The notes under the pieces: generated by a model
What the model was told of the DNA's origin: nothing
Database searches by the model: none
Seen by the model: only the letters and a program-made list of their open reading frames with translations
Shown here: one piece after another, positions 1-7,566 of the stretch
Layout: every line of letters starts with the position of its first letter
Position numbering within the stretch: position 1 is the stretch's first letter
Source of the DNA: Micrococcaceae bacterium Sec5.1
GTDB lineage: Bacteria > Actinomycetota > Actinomycetes > Actinomycetales > Micrococcaceae
Length of the DNA stretch: 64,000 nucleotides
Direction of reading: 5' to 3'
NCBI GenBank assembly: GCA_039636795.1
Contig: CP143430.1
Coordinates: 4,464,001 to 4,528,000 of the forward strand
Position numbers and translations under genes: made by a program

Positions 1-1
1 C

Positions 2-481
2 TTTACGGCCCGTTTCGGCGGAAAGACGCGCGACGGCGGTGACCCAGCAATAACGGGTGGCGGCACGACCGCCGTCGAGCGTTCCACCCACGCCGGCCCG
101 ATCGGCGTGTTCGAGGCGACTCGGTTTGCCCTGGGAAGGAAGAACGCCATGCGACTGGAACTCAATGGCACGCTCGGCTCCTTGGCATTCGACTTCGAGG
201 ACATGAACGTCTTGTCCTTTTACGATGCTTCGGCCGAGGACGCGGGCTTCCGGCGGATCATCGTGACGGAACCATCGCACCCCTACGTCGGGAACTGGTG
301 GCCCACCGGACACGGCTTGGGCTACGAGCACGGGTTCACACATCAGGTGGTGGACCTCGTGAACGCCATCGCTGAGGATCGCCAGCCGGAGCCATCATTC
401 GCAGATGCTTTGCAGGTCCAGAAGGTGTTAGCGGCAGTGGAGGCCAGCGCCGAGGCTGAGAGCCGCTGGCAGAAGGTGTGA
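2..481 (+). CDS. Gfo/Idh/MocA-family oxidoreductase, C-terminal fragment
   Basis: The reading frame is open from the left window edge, so this is the last 159 residues of a gene that starts outside. The visible part matches the C-terminal substrate-binding domain of Gfo/Idh/MocA NAD(P)-dependent sugar or cyclitol dehydrogenases: a beta-sheet segment with FEATRFALGRKNAMRLELNG, which is the dimer-interface sheet, then a GHGLGYEHGF stretch and a terminal helix ending QKVLAAVEASAEAESRWQKV. The N-terminal Rossmann domain is not visible, so the substrate cannot be given. The next gene is convergent, leaving about 90 bases between them. Confidence 0.85.
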   Translation, partial: FTARFGGKTRDGGDPAITGGGTTAVERSTHAGPIGVFEATRFALGRKNAMRLELNGTLGSLAFDFEDMNVLSFYDASAEDAGFRRIIVTEPSHPYVGNWWPTGHGLGYEHGFTHQVVDLVNAIAEDRQPEPSFADALQVQKVLAAVEASAEAESRWQKV

Positions 482-569
482 GCTTGCGTCCGGCCTGCAT
501 GAACGTCGCGAACCCGCTGTTGCGTTGTTGGGCAACAACGAAACAGCGGGTCGGCAACGTGCTAGTGGT

Positions 570-1466
570 TTAGCGTTTGGCGAGTTTCGTCAGCTGCACA
601 GAGGAGAGCAGGGCGGACGCGTAGGCCTTATGTCCGGCATCGTTCGGATGGAAGTTTGCATCCAGACGCGGCTGCATGAGATCCAGGACGATCCACGGAT
701 TGGCGGAGTTAACCGCGTGCCCGATGAATCGCTTGGTCATGTCGATGAACACTGCGTTGGTTTGACTGTCGGCGACCGCCTGGGCAATAGTCGCGTTGAG
801 GGCATCAATGGCCATGTTCACTTGGATCTGGTTCGCGACCGGCACCACTGTGACGCCACCAATAACGATGTCGCCTTGGGACGGATCAAACAGGCGCGGA
901 TAACCAAGAACAGCGATGACGGCGTCCGGGGCCGCCTGTTGGATGGCCTGATACGTGGTCTCAAGTCCGGACTCGATCACAGGAAGATTGGCGATGATCC
1001 CGGAAACGGTGTCCTCACAAGGCTGTGTAGTCGGCATAGAGCAGGCCTGCAAAGCGAGCAAACTGCCAGCGTCGAGCGCACCAGCAGTGATACTGACCAG
1101 ATCAGTGTCACTGTTCAAAGCTCCCCCGCTGAGTTCTGCGATCTGTTGCGTCACGGATTTCGAAGTCCCCACCGGGAGAAGAAAAGCGCCGTGGCAGGCT
1201 GCGTTTTCAACCAGCGTCACGCGAGGTGAAGCGTCTACGATGTCAACGTATCCACCTTCGCTCTGCCAACATGGAATAGGCGGGAAGGGGCCCGAAAGAT
1301 CCCCCGCACCCGTCCCCGCGGTGTACGAATCACCGAGCGCCACATACGTGACAGGTGGCGGCGGTGCGGCGGTGGCCGGACTGGCCGTGAATCCCAGGGT
1401 GAGTGCCAGGGCGGCGAGTCCGCCTGCAAAAGCCAAGCGCCGGCGTCGTGCTCGATGAGTTGCCAT
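570..1466 (-). CDS. Secreted SGNH/GDSL-type hydrolase
   Basis: 298 residues. An Arg-rich start followed by a hydrophobic stretch and an ATAA cleavage region (about residues 1-34) is a Sec-type signal peptide, so the enzyme is exported. The nucleophile block is ALGDSYTAG with Ser47, and a C-terminal NFHPNDAGH block gives His273. This is the layout of the Streptomyces-type secreted esterase/lipase branch. The block that normally carries GxND reads SITAGALDAG, so the oxyanion-hole Asn appears to be Leu. Cysteines near residues 66, 94, 142 and 149 suggest disulfides. Start chosen for the AGGGGAAG ribosome binding site upstream. Ester substrate unknown. Confidence 0.8.
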   Translation of the reverse strand: MATHRARRRRLAFAGGLAALALTLGFTASPATAAPPPPVTYVALGDSYTAGTGAGDLSGPFPPIPCWQSEGGYVDIVDASPRVTLVENAACHGAFLLPVGTSKSVTQQIAELSGGALNSDTDLVSITAGALDAGSLLALQACSMPTTQPCEDTVSGIIANLPVIESGLETTYQAIQQAAPDAVIAVLGYPRLFDPSQGDIVIGGVTVVPVANQIQVNMAIDALNATIAQAVADSQTNAVFIDMTKRFIGHAVNSANPWIVLDLMQPRLDANFHPNDAGHKAYASALLSSVQLTKLAKR

Positions 1467-1646
1467 GATGCTTCCCCTTCATACTGCTCTTTTGGGGCTC
1501 CGGTGGTCCGACAAACAGGATCACTTCGCGGCACGCCCACCCGTCGGCCGCGTACGGGGCAATGTGTTGGCCAGATTACGCCCGGCAGGCAACGCGGTAC
1601 AGACCTTGTGCCTAGCCTATTTTTCGGCTTCCACGTTCTTGGGCAG

Positions 1647-2243
1647 CTATGCGCCGTACCTTGCCAGCCTGAACTCCAGGCCGTTCCGCACCGCTGGCCA
1701 TTCGTGTTCCAGTATGGAGAACACCACTGTGTCGCGGAGGGTGCCGTCCTTGCTGCGCGAGTGGTTCCGGAGCACACCGTCCTGCTTGGCGCCGAGTCGG
1801 GCGATCGCGTCGCGGGACTGGTGGTTGAGCCAGTGCGTACGGAATTCGACGGCGGGGCAGCCAAGGGCCTCAAAGGCATGCCTAAGGAGCAGCAGTTTGG
1901 AGTCGGGGTTGGTGCCCGTGCCGTGCACGGACGCGGCGTTCCAAGTCGAGCCGATCTCAACGCGCGGGGTGGCGGCGTCAATGTTCATGTACGTCGTCAT
2001 CCCGATGACCTTGCCCGTGCTGTTGAGCCGGGTAGCGAAGGGCACCATGGACCCTTCGGTTTGCAGGCCCAGCCGCCGCTCAATCTCGGCAGCCATACCT
2101 TCCGGAGTGGGTACGGAGGTGTACCAGAGCTTCCAGAGTTCACCGTCCTTGGCCGCCTCCACAAGGTCGTCGTGGTGACCTGGCCGCAACGGTTCAAGGC
2201 TCACGAATTTGCCGGTCAGGGTAACGGGTTCAATCGAGCTCAC
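1647..2243 (-). CDS. GNAT-family N-acetyltransferase (RimJ/RimL-like)
   Basis: 198 residues, GTG start. The sequence begins with the LTGKFVSLEPLRPGHHDDL pattern typical of RimJ/RimL-type GNAT proteins and carries the GMTTYMNID and EIGSTWNAASVHGTGTN strands expected around the acetyl-CoA site, then a helix ending in RDAIARLGAKQDGVLR. The family transfers acetyl from acetyl-CoA to amino groups of proteins or small molecules; the acceptor cannot be deduced. The gene stands alone and appears to be transcribed leaderlessly, with a TAGGCT box six bases before the GTG. Confidence 0.85.
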   Translation of the reverse strand: MSSIEPVTLTGKFVSLEPLRPGHHDDLVEAAKDGELWKLWYTSVPTPEGMAAEIERRLGLQTEGSMVPFATRLNSTGKVIGMTTYMNIDAATPRVEIGSTWNAASVHGTGTNPDSKLLLLRHAFEALGCPAVEFRTHWLNHQSRDAIARLGAKQDGVLRNHSRSKDGTLRDTVVFSILEHEWPAVRNGLEFRLARYGA

Positions 2244-2249
2244 CCGGTT

Positions 2250-2255
2250 AGCCTA
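2250..2255 (-). promoter_or_regulatory. Leaderless -10 box for the GNAT gene
   Basis: TAGGCT on the minus strand, then six bases, then GTG. The distance places the transcription start on or next to the first base of the start codon, and no Shine-Dalgarno sequence is present. The same geometry recurs at several other genes in this window. Confidence 0.55.
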
Positions 2256-2269
2256 ACCCGCCCCGGGCT

Positions 2270-3133
2270 TCAGTCGTTCCAGTCGAAGAAGCCCTTGCCC
2301 GTTTTGCGGCCAAGCTCCCCGCGGGCCACCTTGTCCCTCAGGATTTGCGGCGGAGCGAAGCGGTCACCCAGTGTGGAATGCAGGTACTCCGCGATGCCCA
2401 GACGAACATCAAGACCGACGATGTCCGTGGTCTTGAGCGGCCCGGTAGGGTGCTTGTACCCCAGGACCATGGCGGCGTCGATGTCCTCTGCTGATGCCAC
2501 ACCCTCCTCAACCATGCGCATCGCCTCCAAGGCAATAGCGACGCCCAGCCTTGAGGACGCAAAGCCCGGCGCGTCATTAACGACGACGGCGGTCTTGCCG
2601 AGTGTCTCGGTCCAGTTCTTCGCCGCTTGGGCGAGTTCGGGCGAGGTCTCTTTGGCCAGCACCACTTCGATGAGGGTGGAGGCGGGCACCGGGTTGAAGA
2701 AGTGCAGGCCGATGAAGTTGGCTGGCCTGCGGAGTTCATTCGCCAATCCCGTGACGGACAACGACGACGTGTTCGAGGCCAGGAATGCGTCTGCGGAAAG
2801 ATGGTCTTCCACCGCTTTCAAGGCGGTGACCTTGAGATCGTAATCCTCGGGCACGGCTTCTACCACCAGGCCGCAGTGAATGAAGGATTCGTAGTCCGTC
2901 GACGTGCTGAACCGGGCCATGGCTTCTTCAGGGGTTTCGCCCAGGGTGCCGCGGGCAGCGGACTTGGCAACCGCATCAGCTACCCGGCCCTGCGCTCCGG
3001 CGGCTGCCTCATGATCCCGCTCCACCACGATCACGGTAGCGCCATTGGTCAGGAACGCGTGCGCGATGCCTGCACCCATCCGGCCACCGCCAAGGACTCC
3101 AACAACGTGGGGAATCGCGGGAACTGCTGTCAT
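2270..3133 (-). CDS. 3-hydroxyacyl-CoA dehydrogenase (PaaH/Hbd-like)
   Basis: 287 residues, the usual length of the short single-domain enzymes. It oxidises L-3-hydroxyacyl-CoA with NAD. The nucleotide-binding motif GGGRMGAGI is at residues 15-23, an EAVPED segment near 92, SNTSSL near 120, and the catalytic His144 in IGLHFFNPV; the helical domain ends KTGKGFFDW. It is the third gene of a thiolase, hydratase, dehydrogenase operon and overlaps the hydratase by four bases (ATGA), which implies translational coupling. With the beta-ketoadipyl-CoA-type thiolase upstream, a role in the lower phenylacetate or a related beta-oxidation route is likely but inferred. Confidence 0.93.
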   Translation of the reverse strand: MTAVPAIPHVVGVLGGGRMGAGIAHAFLTNGATVIVVERDHEAAAGAQGRVADAVAKSAARGTLGETPEEAMARFSTSTDYESFIHCGLVVEAVPEDYDLKVTALKAVEDHLSADAFLASNTSSLSVTGLANELRRPANFIGLHFFNPVPASTLIEVVLAKETSPELAQAAKNWTETLGKTAVVVNDAPGFASSRLGVAIALEAMRMVEEGVASAEDIDAAMVLGYKHPTGPLKTTDIVGLDVRLGIAEYLHSTLGDRFAPPQILRDKVARGELGRKTGKGFFDWND

Positions 3134-3933
3134 TTCTGGGTCCTGTCATCGTTGGCAGTCGGGGATGAGCTGGCGGCCTTCGCCGATTTCCTATCCAGGA
3201 AAGCCTGCATCCTGTCGAACTTGGCCTGGGATTCGAAGAGGATCCCTTGGGCAAGGGTATCGATCAGCGGGTGCGCTTCCGCAGGAGCGTGGAACACCGA
3301 CTTGGTAATGCGGACGGCAAGGGGGTCCTGGCGGCCGATCCTGTCAACCAGATTGTGCGCGGCCTCCATGAGCTCAGGGGCCTCGTGAATCTCGGTGATC
3401 AAGCTGATTCGCAGCGCTTCCTCGGCCCGCAACACCGCGCCGGCGAGGAGGATTTCTTTGGCCTTCGGTTCACCCACAAGCTCCTTGAGCCGCCAACTGG
3501 CACCGGCTGCAGCAAGGATTCCCAGCCCTGTTTCGGGATTGCCAATCCGCACACTGGGGGTCCCGATGCGGAAGTCTGCCGCATAGGCAAGCTCCGCACC
3601 GCCACCGAGGCAATAGCCGTCCAGCGCTGCGATGACGGGCATGGGCAGCTTGGCGATGCGCATGAAGATGGTTGAGTTGATCCCCCGCAGTGCGTCATCC
3701 CGTCGGCGTTCCCGGAGCTGTCCAATGTCCGCGCCCGAGGCGAAAACGCCGTCAGTGCCCGCGATGATCAGGACCTTGGGGTTGCGCTCCAGTTCGGCAC
3801 AGACAAGGTGAAGCTCGTCCACCATGGTCTGGTCGATCGCGTTGCGTACTTCGGGACGGTTGAGAAGAACAGTGAGCCTGTCGTCGCGTTCCTCGAGGAG
3901 AAGTGTGCTGAAGTCTTCCTGGTTCAGTGCCAT
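3130..3933 (-). CDS. Enoyl-CoA hydratase/isomerase (crotonase family)
   Basis: 267 residues. Crotonase-fold features are the oxyanion-hole segment ASGADI near residue 66 and GYCLGGGAEL at 106-115. Both catalytic glutamates of true hydratases are present: Glu114 in GGGAEL and Glu134 in NPETGLGI. It therefore should hydrate a 2-enoyl-CoA to the 3-hydroxyacyl-CoA used by the next enzyme. It starts right after the thiolase stop and overlaps the dehydrogenase start. The C-terminus has a basic, low-complexity tail (AKAASSSPTAND). PaaF-like assignment rests on the neighbours only. Confidence 0.92.
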   Translation of the reverse strand: MALNQEDFSTLLLEERDDRLTVLLNRPEVRNAIDQTMVDELHLVCAELERNPKVLIIAGTDGVFASGADIGQLRERRRDDALRGINSTIFMRIAKLPMPVIAALDGYCLGGGAELAYAADFRIGTPSVRIGNPETGLGILAAAGASWRLKELVGEPKAKEILLAGAVLRAEEALRISLITEIHEAPELMEAAHNLVDRIGRQDPLAVRITKSVFHAPAEAHPLIDTLAQGILFESQAKFDRMQAFLDRKSAKAASSSPTANDDRTQK

Positions 3934-5160
3934 TTACACGCCTTCCAGCAGCATTGCCGTGCCTTGGCCCACGCCGATGCACATCGTGGCAAGGCCAAGC
4001 TTCGGTCCATTGTTGCTGGCAAGCTCCCGCTCCATGCGGCCCAGAAGGGTAATGGCCAGACGCGATCCGCTGGAACCCAGCGGGTGCCCCAAACTGATGG
4101 CACCGCCGTCGTTATTGACGATTCCCGGGTCCAGCCCCAGGCGCCGCATGCTGGCAAGGGACTGGGTGGCAAAAGCTTCGTTGAGTTCTACTGCGCCGAG
4201 CTGGTCCACGGTAAGGCCAGTGCGGGCAAGGACCTTCTGCGTTGCCGGAACAGGACCGATGCCCATGATTTCCGGCTCACAGCCCGCCGAAGCGCCATCG
4301 ATGATGCGGGCGCGAGGCGTCAGACCGAACTTCTTGATGGCGGCCTCGGAGGCAACGATGATCGCAGAGGCGCCGTCGTTGAGGCTGGAGGAGTTGCCCG
4401 CGGTGACCACGGAGCCACCGGGGACCACTGGCCGAAGCCCGGCCAGGACGTCCATGGTGGTGCCCTCGCGCGGACCTTCATCAGTGTCCACCACGGTCTC
4501 GGACTTGCGGGTCTTGACGGTGACCGGAACGATCTCGTCCTTGAACCGGCCGCCTGCGATGGCCGCCAACGCGAGCTCGTGAGAGCGGACAGCGAAAGCG
4601 TCTGCGTCCTCGCGGGAGATGTTATCCACGCGGCCCACTTCCTCGGCCGTTTCAGGCATGGAGTAGGTCATCTTGCCGTCACGGGAGAGCTCGCCCTTGG
4701 TGAAAAGCGGGTTGACGAAGCGCCAGCCGATGGACGTATCGAAGATCTGGCCCGGCTTGGCGAATGCAGTAGTGGGCTTCTCCTGGACCCAGGGTGCCCG
4801 GCTCATGGATTCGACGCCACCTGCCACTACGATGTCCGCCGCGCCGGACTTGATCATCTGGCTGGCCATGATGATGGCACTCAGGCCCGAGGCGCAAAGC
4901 CTGTTAACGGTGATGCCCGGGATGTGGAGGGGAAGTCCCGCGAGGATGGTCGCCATGCGGGCTACGTTGCGGTTCTCCTCTCCAGCGCCGTTGGCGTTGC
5001 CGAGGATTACCTCATCAATGGAGTCAGGATCGACGCCGGCACGCGCCACTGCTTCACGGACCACCAACGCGGCGAGGTCGTCAGGACGGACGGAGGACAA
5101 TGCCCCGCCGTAACGACCAACCGGCGTCCGTGCGCCGCCAACAAGAAAAGCCTCGACCAT
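3934..5160 (-). CDS. Acetyl-CoA acyltransferase (beta-ketoadipyl-CoA-type thiolase)
   Basis: 408 residues from ATG at 5160, preceded by AAGGA with seven-base spacing; the frame stays open 31 codons further upstream but that part would cover the promoter and operator. Active-site Cys89 lies in NRLCASGLS; the second Cys is in CIGVGQG and His in SLGHPLGSSG. The segments GEENRNVARM, PGITVNRLC and TSIGWRFVN are typical of PcaF/PaaJ thiolases that cleave 3-oxoadipyl-CoA to succinyl-CoA and acetyl-CoA. First gene of a three-gene operon with a TetR-type operator at its promoter. The exact substrate is inference. Confidence 0.92.
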   Translation of the reverse strand: MVEAFLVGGARTPVGRYGGALSSVRPDDLAALVVREAVARAGVDPDSIDEVILGNANGAGEENRNVARMATILAGLPLHIPGITVNRLCASGLSAIIMASQMIKSGAADIVVAGGVESMSRAPWVQEKPTTAFAKPGQIFDTSIGWRFVNPLFTKGELSRDGKMTYSMPETAEEVGRVDNISREDADAFAVRSHELALAAIAGGRFKDEIVPVTVKTRKSETVVDTDEGPREGTTMDVLAGLRPVVPGGSVVTAGNSSSLNDGASAIIVASEAAIKKFGLTPRARIIDGASAGCEPEIMGIGPVPATQKVLARTGLTVDQLGAVELNEAFATQSLASMRRLGLDPGIVNNDGGAISLGHPLGSSGSRLAITLLGRMERELASNNGPKLGLATMCIGVGQGTAMLLEGV

Positions 5161-5202
5161 GAGAACATCCTTCGCGAAGTGAAAGGGACCGGTGCGGAAT
5201 AA

Positions 5203-5224
5203 TATACCGACCGTTCGTTCTATA
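5203..5224. promoter_or_regulatory. TetR(PaaR)-like operator overlapping the thiolase promoter
   Basis: A 14-base near-palindrome, ACCGACCGTTCGTT at 5206-5219, lies between symmetric TATA ends. It fits the ACCG-NN-CG-NN-CGGT core I recall for PaaR of Corynebacterium, apart from one base. On the minus strand the -10 box TATATT (5201-5206) abuts it, so a bound repressor would block RNA polymerase. No tetR gene is in the window. Confidence 0.5.
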
Positions 5225-5289
5225 AAGATTACACGGCCTGCCCTCCGGGTCAACAGATGAAGTCATCTCCGCGCAGTCCAGTCAGTGCT

Positions 5290-5946
5290 TCAGACCACCC
5301 GGATGCCCAAATGACCAGCCAATAACGGGGCCATGAGACTCAACTGGTAATCGTCGATAACAACTCCGGCGAGTCCCGCCAATCCGTTGATACTCCGGAA
5401 CTCCGAGCTCCGCAGGTCCACGTCCTTGAGCTTGGCGCCGGTGACATCCAAGGTGCCGATAGTGCAGTTCTTCAACGACACCCGTGTCCCGGTGCAGCCG
5501 CCAAGATCGAGCTCGTTGATGATGCAATCTGAAATCTGGACGTCCATCAGCTTTGAACCCCGCAGGTTCACGTAGTCCAGCTTGCCGCCCTCGATCCGCA
5601 CCGAGCGCCACGTGCCCTCGTAGAGTTCGGCTGATCCCCACCGCGGGTTGCTGATCTCCACGTCCTGCCAGGAAGTCCGGGCGGCTGTGAAGACTGGGGC
5701 ATACGGCTCGGCCAGGATGCACTCCCGGAACGTGGCGCCGCGCAGCTGAGCCTCGTTGAAGGAGACTCCCGTGAACTCACACTCGATAAAGTCGGCACCG
5801 CTCAGCTCCTCCCCATCGGCGGAAACGCGGGTAAACCTGATGCCGTCATAGCGTTCGCCACGCTGGAAGTCCGGGGCGTCGTCGTCGCGCAGTTCTTCCA
5901 GGCGCACCGGCGAGATCTTGGGGGCCGCTACCTTTGCAGCCGCCAT
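5290..5946 (-). CDS. Pentapeptide-repeat protein
   Basis: 218 residues. Between residues 50 and 195 the protein repeats the A(D/N)LXX pattern of right-handed beta-helix pentapeptide proteins: SGADFIECEF, NEAQLRGATF, VNLRGSKLMDV, NELDLGGCTG, TLDVTGAKLKDVDLRS. It has no signal peptide or membrane segment. The start codon overlaps the stop of the SRPBCC gene (ATGA), so the two are one transcript. Members of the family range from DNA-gyrase-protecting DNA mimics to proteins of unknown role; nothing here decides which. Confidence 0.85.
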   Translation of the reverse strand: MAAAKVAAPKISPVRLEELRDDDAPDFQRGERYDGIRFTRVSADGEELSGADFIECEFTGVSFNEAQLRGATFRECILAEPYAPVFTAARTSWQDVEISNPRWGSAELYEGTWRSVRIEGGKLDYVNLRGSKLMDVQISDCIINELDLGGCTGTRVSLKNCTIGTLDVTGAKLKDVDLRSSEFRSINGLAGLAGVVIDDYQLSLMAPLLAGHLGIRVV

Positions 5947-6404
5947 CAGAGGGATTCCGCCTTTGCAGCGATCTCGGCAAGGTCCTTGCTGAGGGCTTTC
6001 CGGGTGATGCTCATGCCGATCTTCCCGATCAAGGCCATCGCGACCTTGCTCACGAGCGTGGGCTTGAGGACCTCGGCGCCGAATGTCAGCGTAAGGTCAG
6101 TGCCGGCATCGCGCCCTGCCAGGTTAAAGCGCGTGGTGTAATCGGCGCCGCCCTGAAGTGCTTTGACCGTGGTACTGCGGGGTGGATCCACCTCCGACAC
6201 CCACAACTCCACGGTTTCCTGCCTGCCCATCATGGTCCGTGTTTCCTTCCAGCGTGTGCCTTCCCCATAGGGACCCTCGCTGAGCATCTGGATTGCGTTG
6301 ATGCCCGAAAGGGTGCCGGCCGAGCCTGGAATGTCCGAGAGGACCGCCCAAACTTTCTCCGGGCTGGCGTTGATGTGCTGCGTCAGGGTGGTGGTGTGAT
6401 CCAT
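5946..6404 (-). CDS. SRPBCC-family (START/polyketide cyclase-like) protein
   Basis: 152 residues. The opening TTTLTQHINASPEKVWAVLSD is the classic first strand and helix of SRPBCC lipid-binding proteins, with the VDPPRSTTVK central strands and a long C-terminal helix. The family binds hydrophobic ligands in a deep cavity; no catalytic signature is evident. It heads a two-gene unit with the pentapeptide protein and is transcribed from a leaderless promoter (TAGGCT, six bases, ATG). Confidence 0.85.
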   Translation of the reverse strand: MDHTTTLTQHINASPEKVWAVLSDIPGSAGTLSGINAIQMLSEGPYGEGTRWKETRTMMGRQETVELWVSEVDPPRSTTVKALQGGADYTTRFNLAGRDAGTDLTLTFGAEVLKPTLVSKVAMALIGKIGMSITRKALSKDLAEIAAKAESL

Positions 6405-6410
6405 ACATCG

Positions 6411-6416
6411 AGCCTA
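6411..6416 (-). promoter_or_regulatory. Leaderless -10 box for the SRPBCC gene
   Basis: TAGGCT on the minus strand, six bases, then ATG at 6404. No ribosome binding site lies between. Identical hexamer to the GNAT gene promoter at 2250-2255. Confidence 0.55.
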
Positions 6417-6443
6417 GTCCGGGGCACTGACACTCCCAACTGA

Positions 6444-6491
6444 CTGGCATTTGTGGTTGTTATAGAGCCCCATAACAACCACTAATGCCAG
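6444..6491. repeat. 20-bp-stem hairpin, upstream copy flanking a DUF559 gene
   Basis: Arms at 6444-6463 and 6472-6491 pair over 20 bases with one mismatch around an 8-base loop. Each arm contains the TGGCATTAGTGGTTGTT core (one base differs in the left arm). The same element occurs at 7498-7552, directly after the next gene. It lies between two divergent genes, so it is not positioned as a transcription terminator for either. Confidence 0.85.
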
Positions 6492-6515
6492 CCGGATGCA
6501 GGGAAGCTACTAGAG

Positions 6516-6527
6516 CCTGTGGATAAC
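6516..6527. promoter_or_regulatory. CCTGTGGATAAC element (perfect DnaA-box sequence)
   Basis: The reverse complement contains TTATCCACA, the consensus DnaA box. It lies 48 bases before the ATG at 6564. The identical 12-mer occurs 50 bases before the start of the paralogous gene at 29664. I saw no other TTATCCACA in the window. Confidence 0.6.
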
Positions 6528-6563
6528 CGCTCACGTCCACCAAGGTTTTGCAAACATGGGGAA

Positions 6564-7499
6564 ATGCGTATCCCGAAGCAGTTGCCCGGTCGCCTTGAGT
6601 CGGCGCCCTTCACTTGGCAGGAAGCGCTCGACGCCGGCATCACCCGTCAGCGGTGGAGGCACCGAGGTCTTGACTCACCCAGCCGGGGCATCCGCAGCCC
6701 CGCGCCCGAACAAGCGACGGAGTTTTCCATTACGGTCCGGCCCTACACGGTCATTACGCCCTTTTGCGCAGCCTCCCATGCCACGGCGTTCAAGCTCTGG
6801 GAGTTTCCGGGTTTCCTGCCGGGCAGCCACGAATCTGCCATCCACATTTCCCGTCCCGACACCATGGCAATCCCGCGAAGGAAGGAAATGGTGGGGCATG
6901 TAGGGCAGTTCTTCGAGGACGAAATCACTAACCACCAAGGCTTGCTCGTCACCACCAGGGCGCGGACGTGGCTCGATTGCGCCCGGAAGATGAGCATCAA
7001 CGAGATCACGGTGGTGGCCGATCACCTGCTGCGGTTGCCGAGGCCTGAATTCGAAGGGCGCAGCGATCCTTACTGCACGCGCGAGGATCTGGAAACCATG
7101 CTTGACCGCCACAAAGGAACGCCAGGGATCCGGAAGGCTCGCTTGGCACTGGAGCAGGCCCGCGTCGGAGCTGATTCCGCGCCCGAAACCCCGCTTCGGC
7201 TGGCACTCGAGTGGGCTGGGCTGCCAGAAGCGGAAGTCAACATGCCCACTGAGTTGGGTCCCGGCGTCGTGCGTCAACCGGACCTTTCGTATCCCGGACA
7301 GCGCGTGGCCGTGGAATACGAAGGTGAGGGGCACTCCGATCCGGGCCAAATTGTCAGGGACATTGCGCGGGAAGAGGATTTCAGTCGCGCCGGGTGGATA
7401 CTGGTCCGCATCTCAAAGCGCCACATGGGAAACGATGCGAGCTCAGCGGTAGCCAAAGTCAGGAGCGCGCTCATCAATCGTGGATGGACACCCAAGTGA
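6564..7499 (+). CDS. AbiEi-like / DUF559 protein (Vsr-fold nuclease domain), paralogue 1
   Basis: 311 residues from ATG 6564; a GTG at 6519 is in frame but lies inside the conserved upstream 12-mer, so I prefer the ATG. The first 150 residues resemble AbiEi-type antitoxin/regulator proteins (an FTWQEALDAGITRQRWR helix region, SHATAF, TRARTWLDCAR). The C-terminal 100 resemble DUF559, related to Vsr/PD-(D/E)XK nucleases: PDLSYPG, VAVEYEGEGH and a terminal AGWILVRISKRH strand, with acidic residues in the expected places. Shares VGADSAPET and many other blocks with the gene at 29664. The stop codon abuts the downstream hairpin. Function unproven. Confidence 0.75.
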   Translation: MRIPKQLPGRLESAPFTWQEALDAGITRQRWRHRGLDSPSRGIRSPAPEQATEFSITVRPYTVITPFCAASHATAFKLWEFPGFLPGSHESAIHISRPDTMAIPRRKEMVGHVGQFFEDEITNHQGLLVTTRARTWLDCARKMSINEITVVADHLLRLPRPEFEGRSDPYCTREDLETMLDRHKGTPGIRKARLALEQARVGADSAPETPLRLALEWAGLPEAEVNMPTELGPGVVRQPDLSYPGQRVAVEYEGEGHSDPGQIVRDIAREEDFSRAGWILVRISKRHMGNDASSAVAKVRSALINRGWTPK

Positions 7500-7552
7500 C
7501 TGGCATTAGTGGTTGTTCTGGGCCTTCAGAACAACCACTAATGCGAGCCAGT
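7498..7552. repeat. Hairpin, downstream copy flanking the DUF559 gene
   Basis: Arms 7500-7519 and 7528-7544 share a 17-base perfect stem, AGAACAACCACTAATGC against its complement, around an 8-base loop; the outer CTGG/CCAG ends pair after a short insertion in the right arm. Same sequence family as 6444-6491. It begins at the stop codon of the preceding gene and could also end transcription of that gene and of the convergent permease. Confidence 0.85.
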
Positions 7553-7566
7553 TGGTGAAGAGAGGG

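Noticed and set aside
1455..2843. Plus-strand ORF of 462 codons
   Set aside because: Spans the antisense of the GNAT and dehydrogenase genes; composition is shadow-like.
3808..5202. Long plus-strand ORF opposite the thiolase gene
   Set aside because: It is the antisense shadow of a clearly homologous thiolase; high-GC third positions keep it open, and its translation has no family features.
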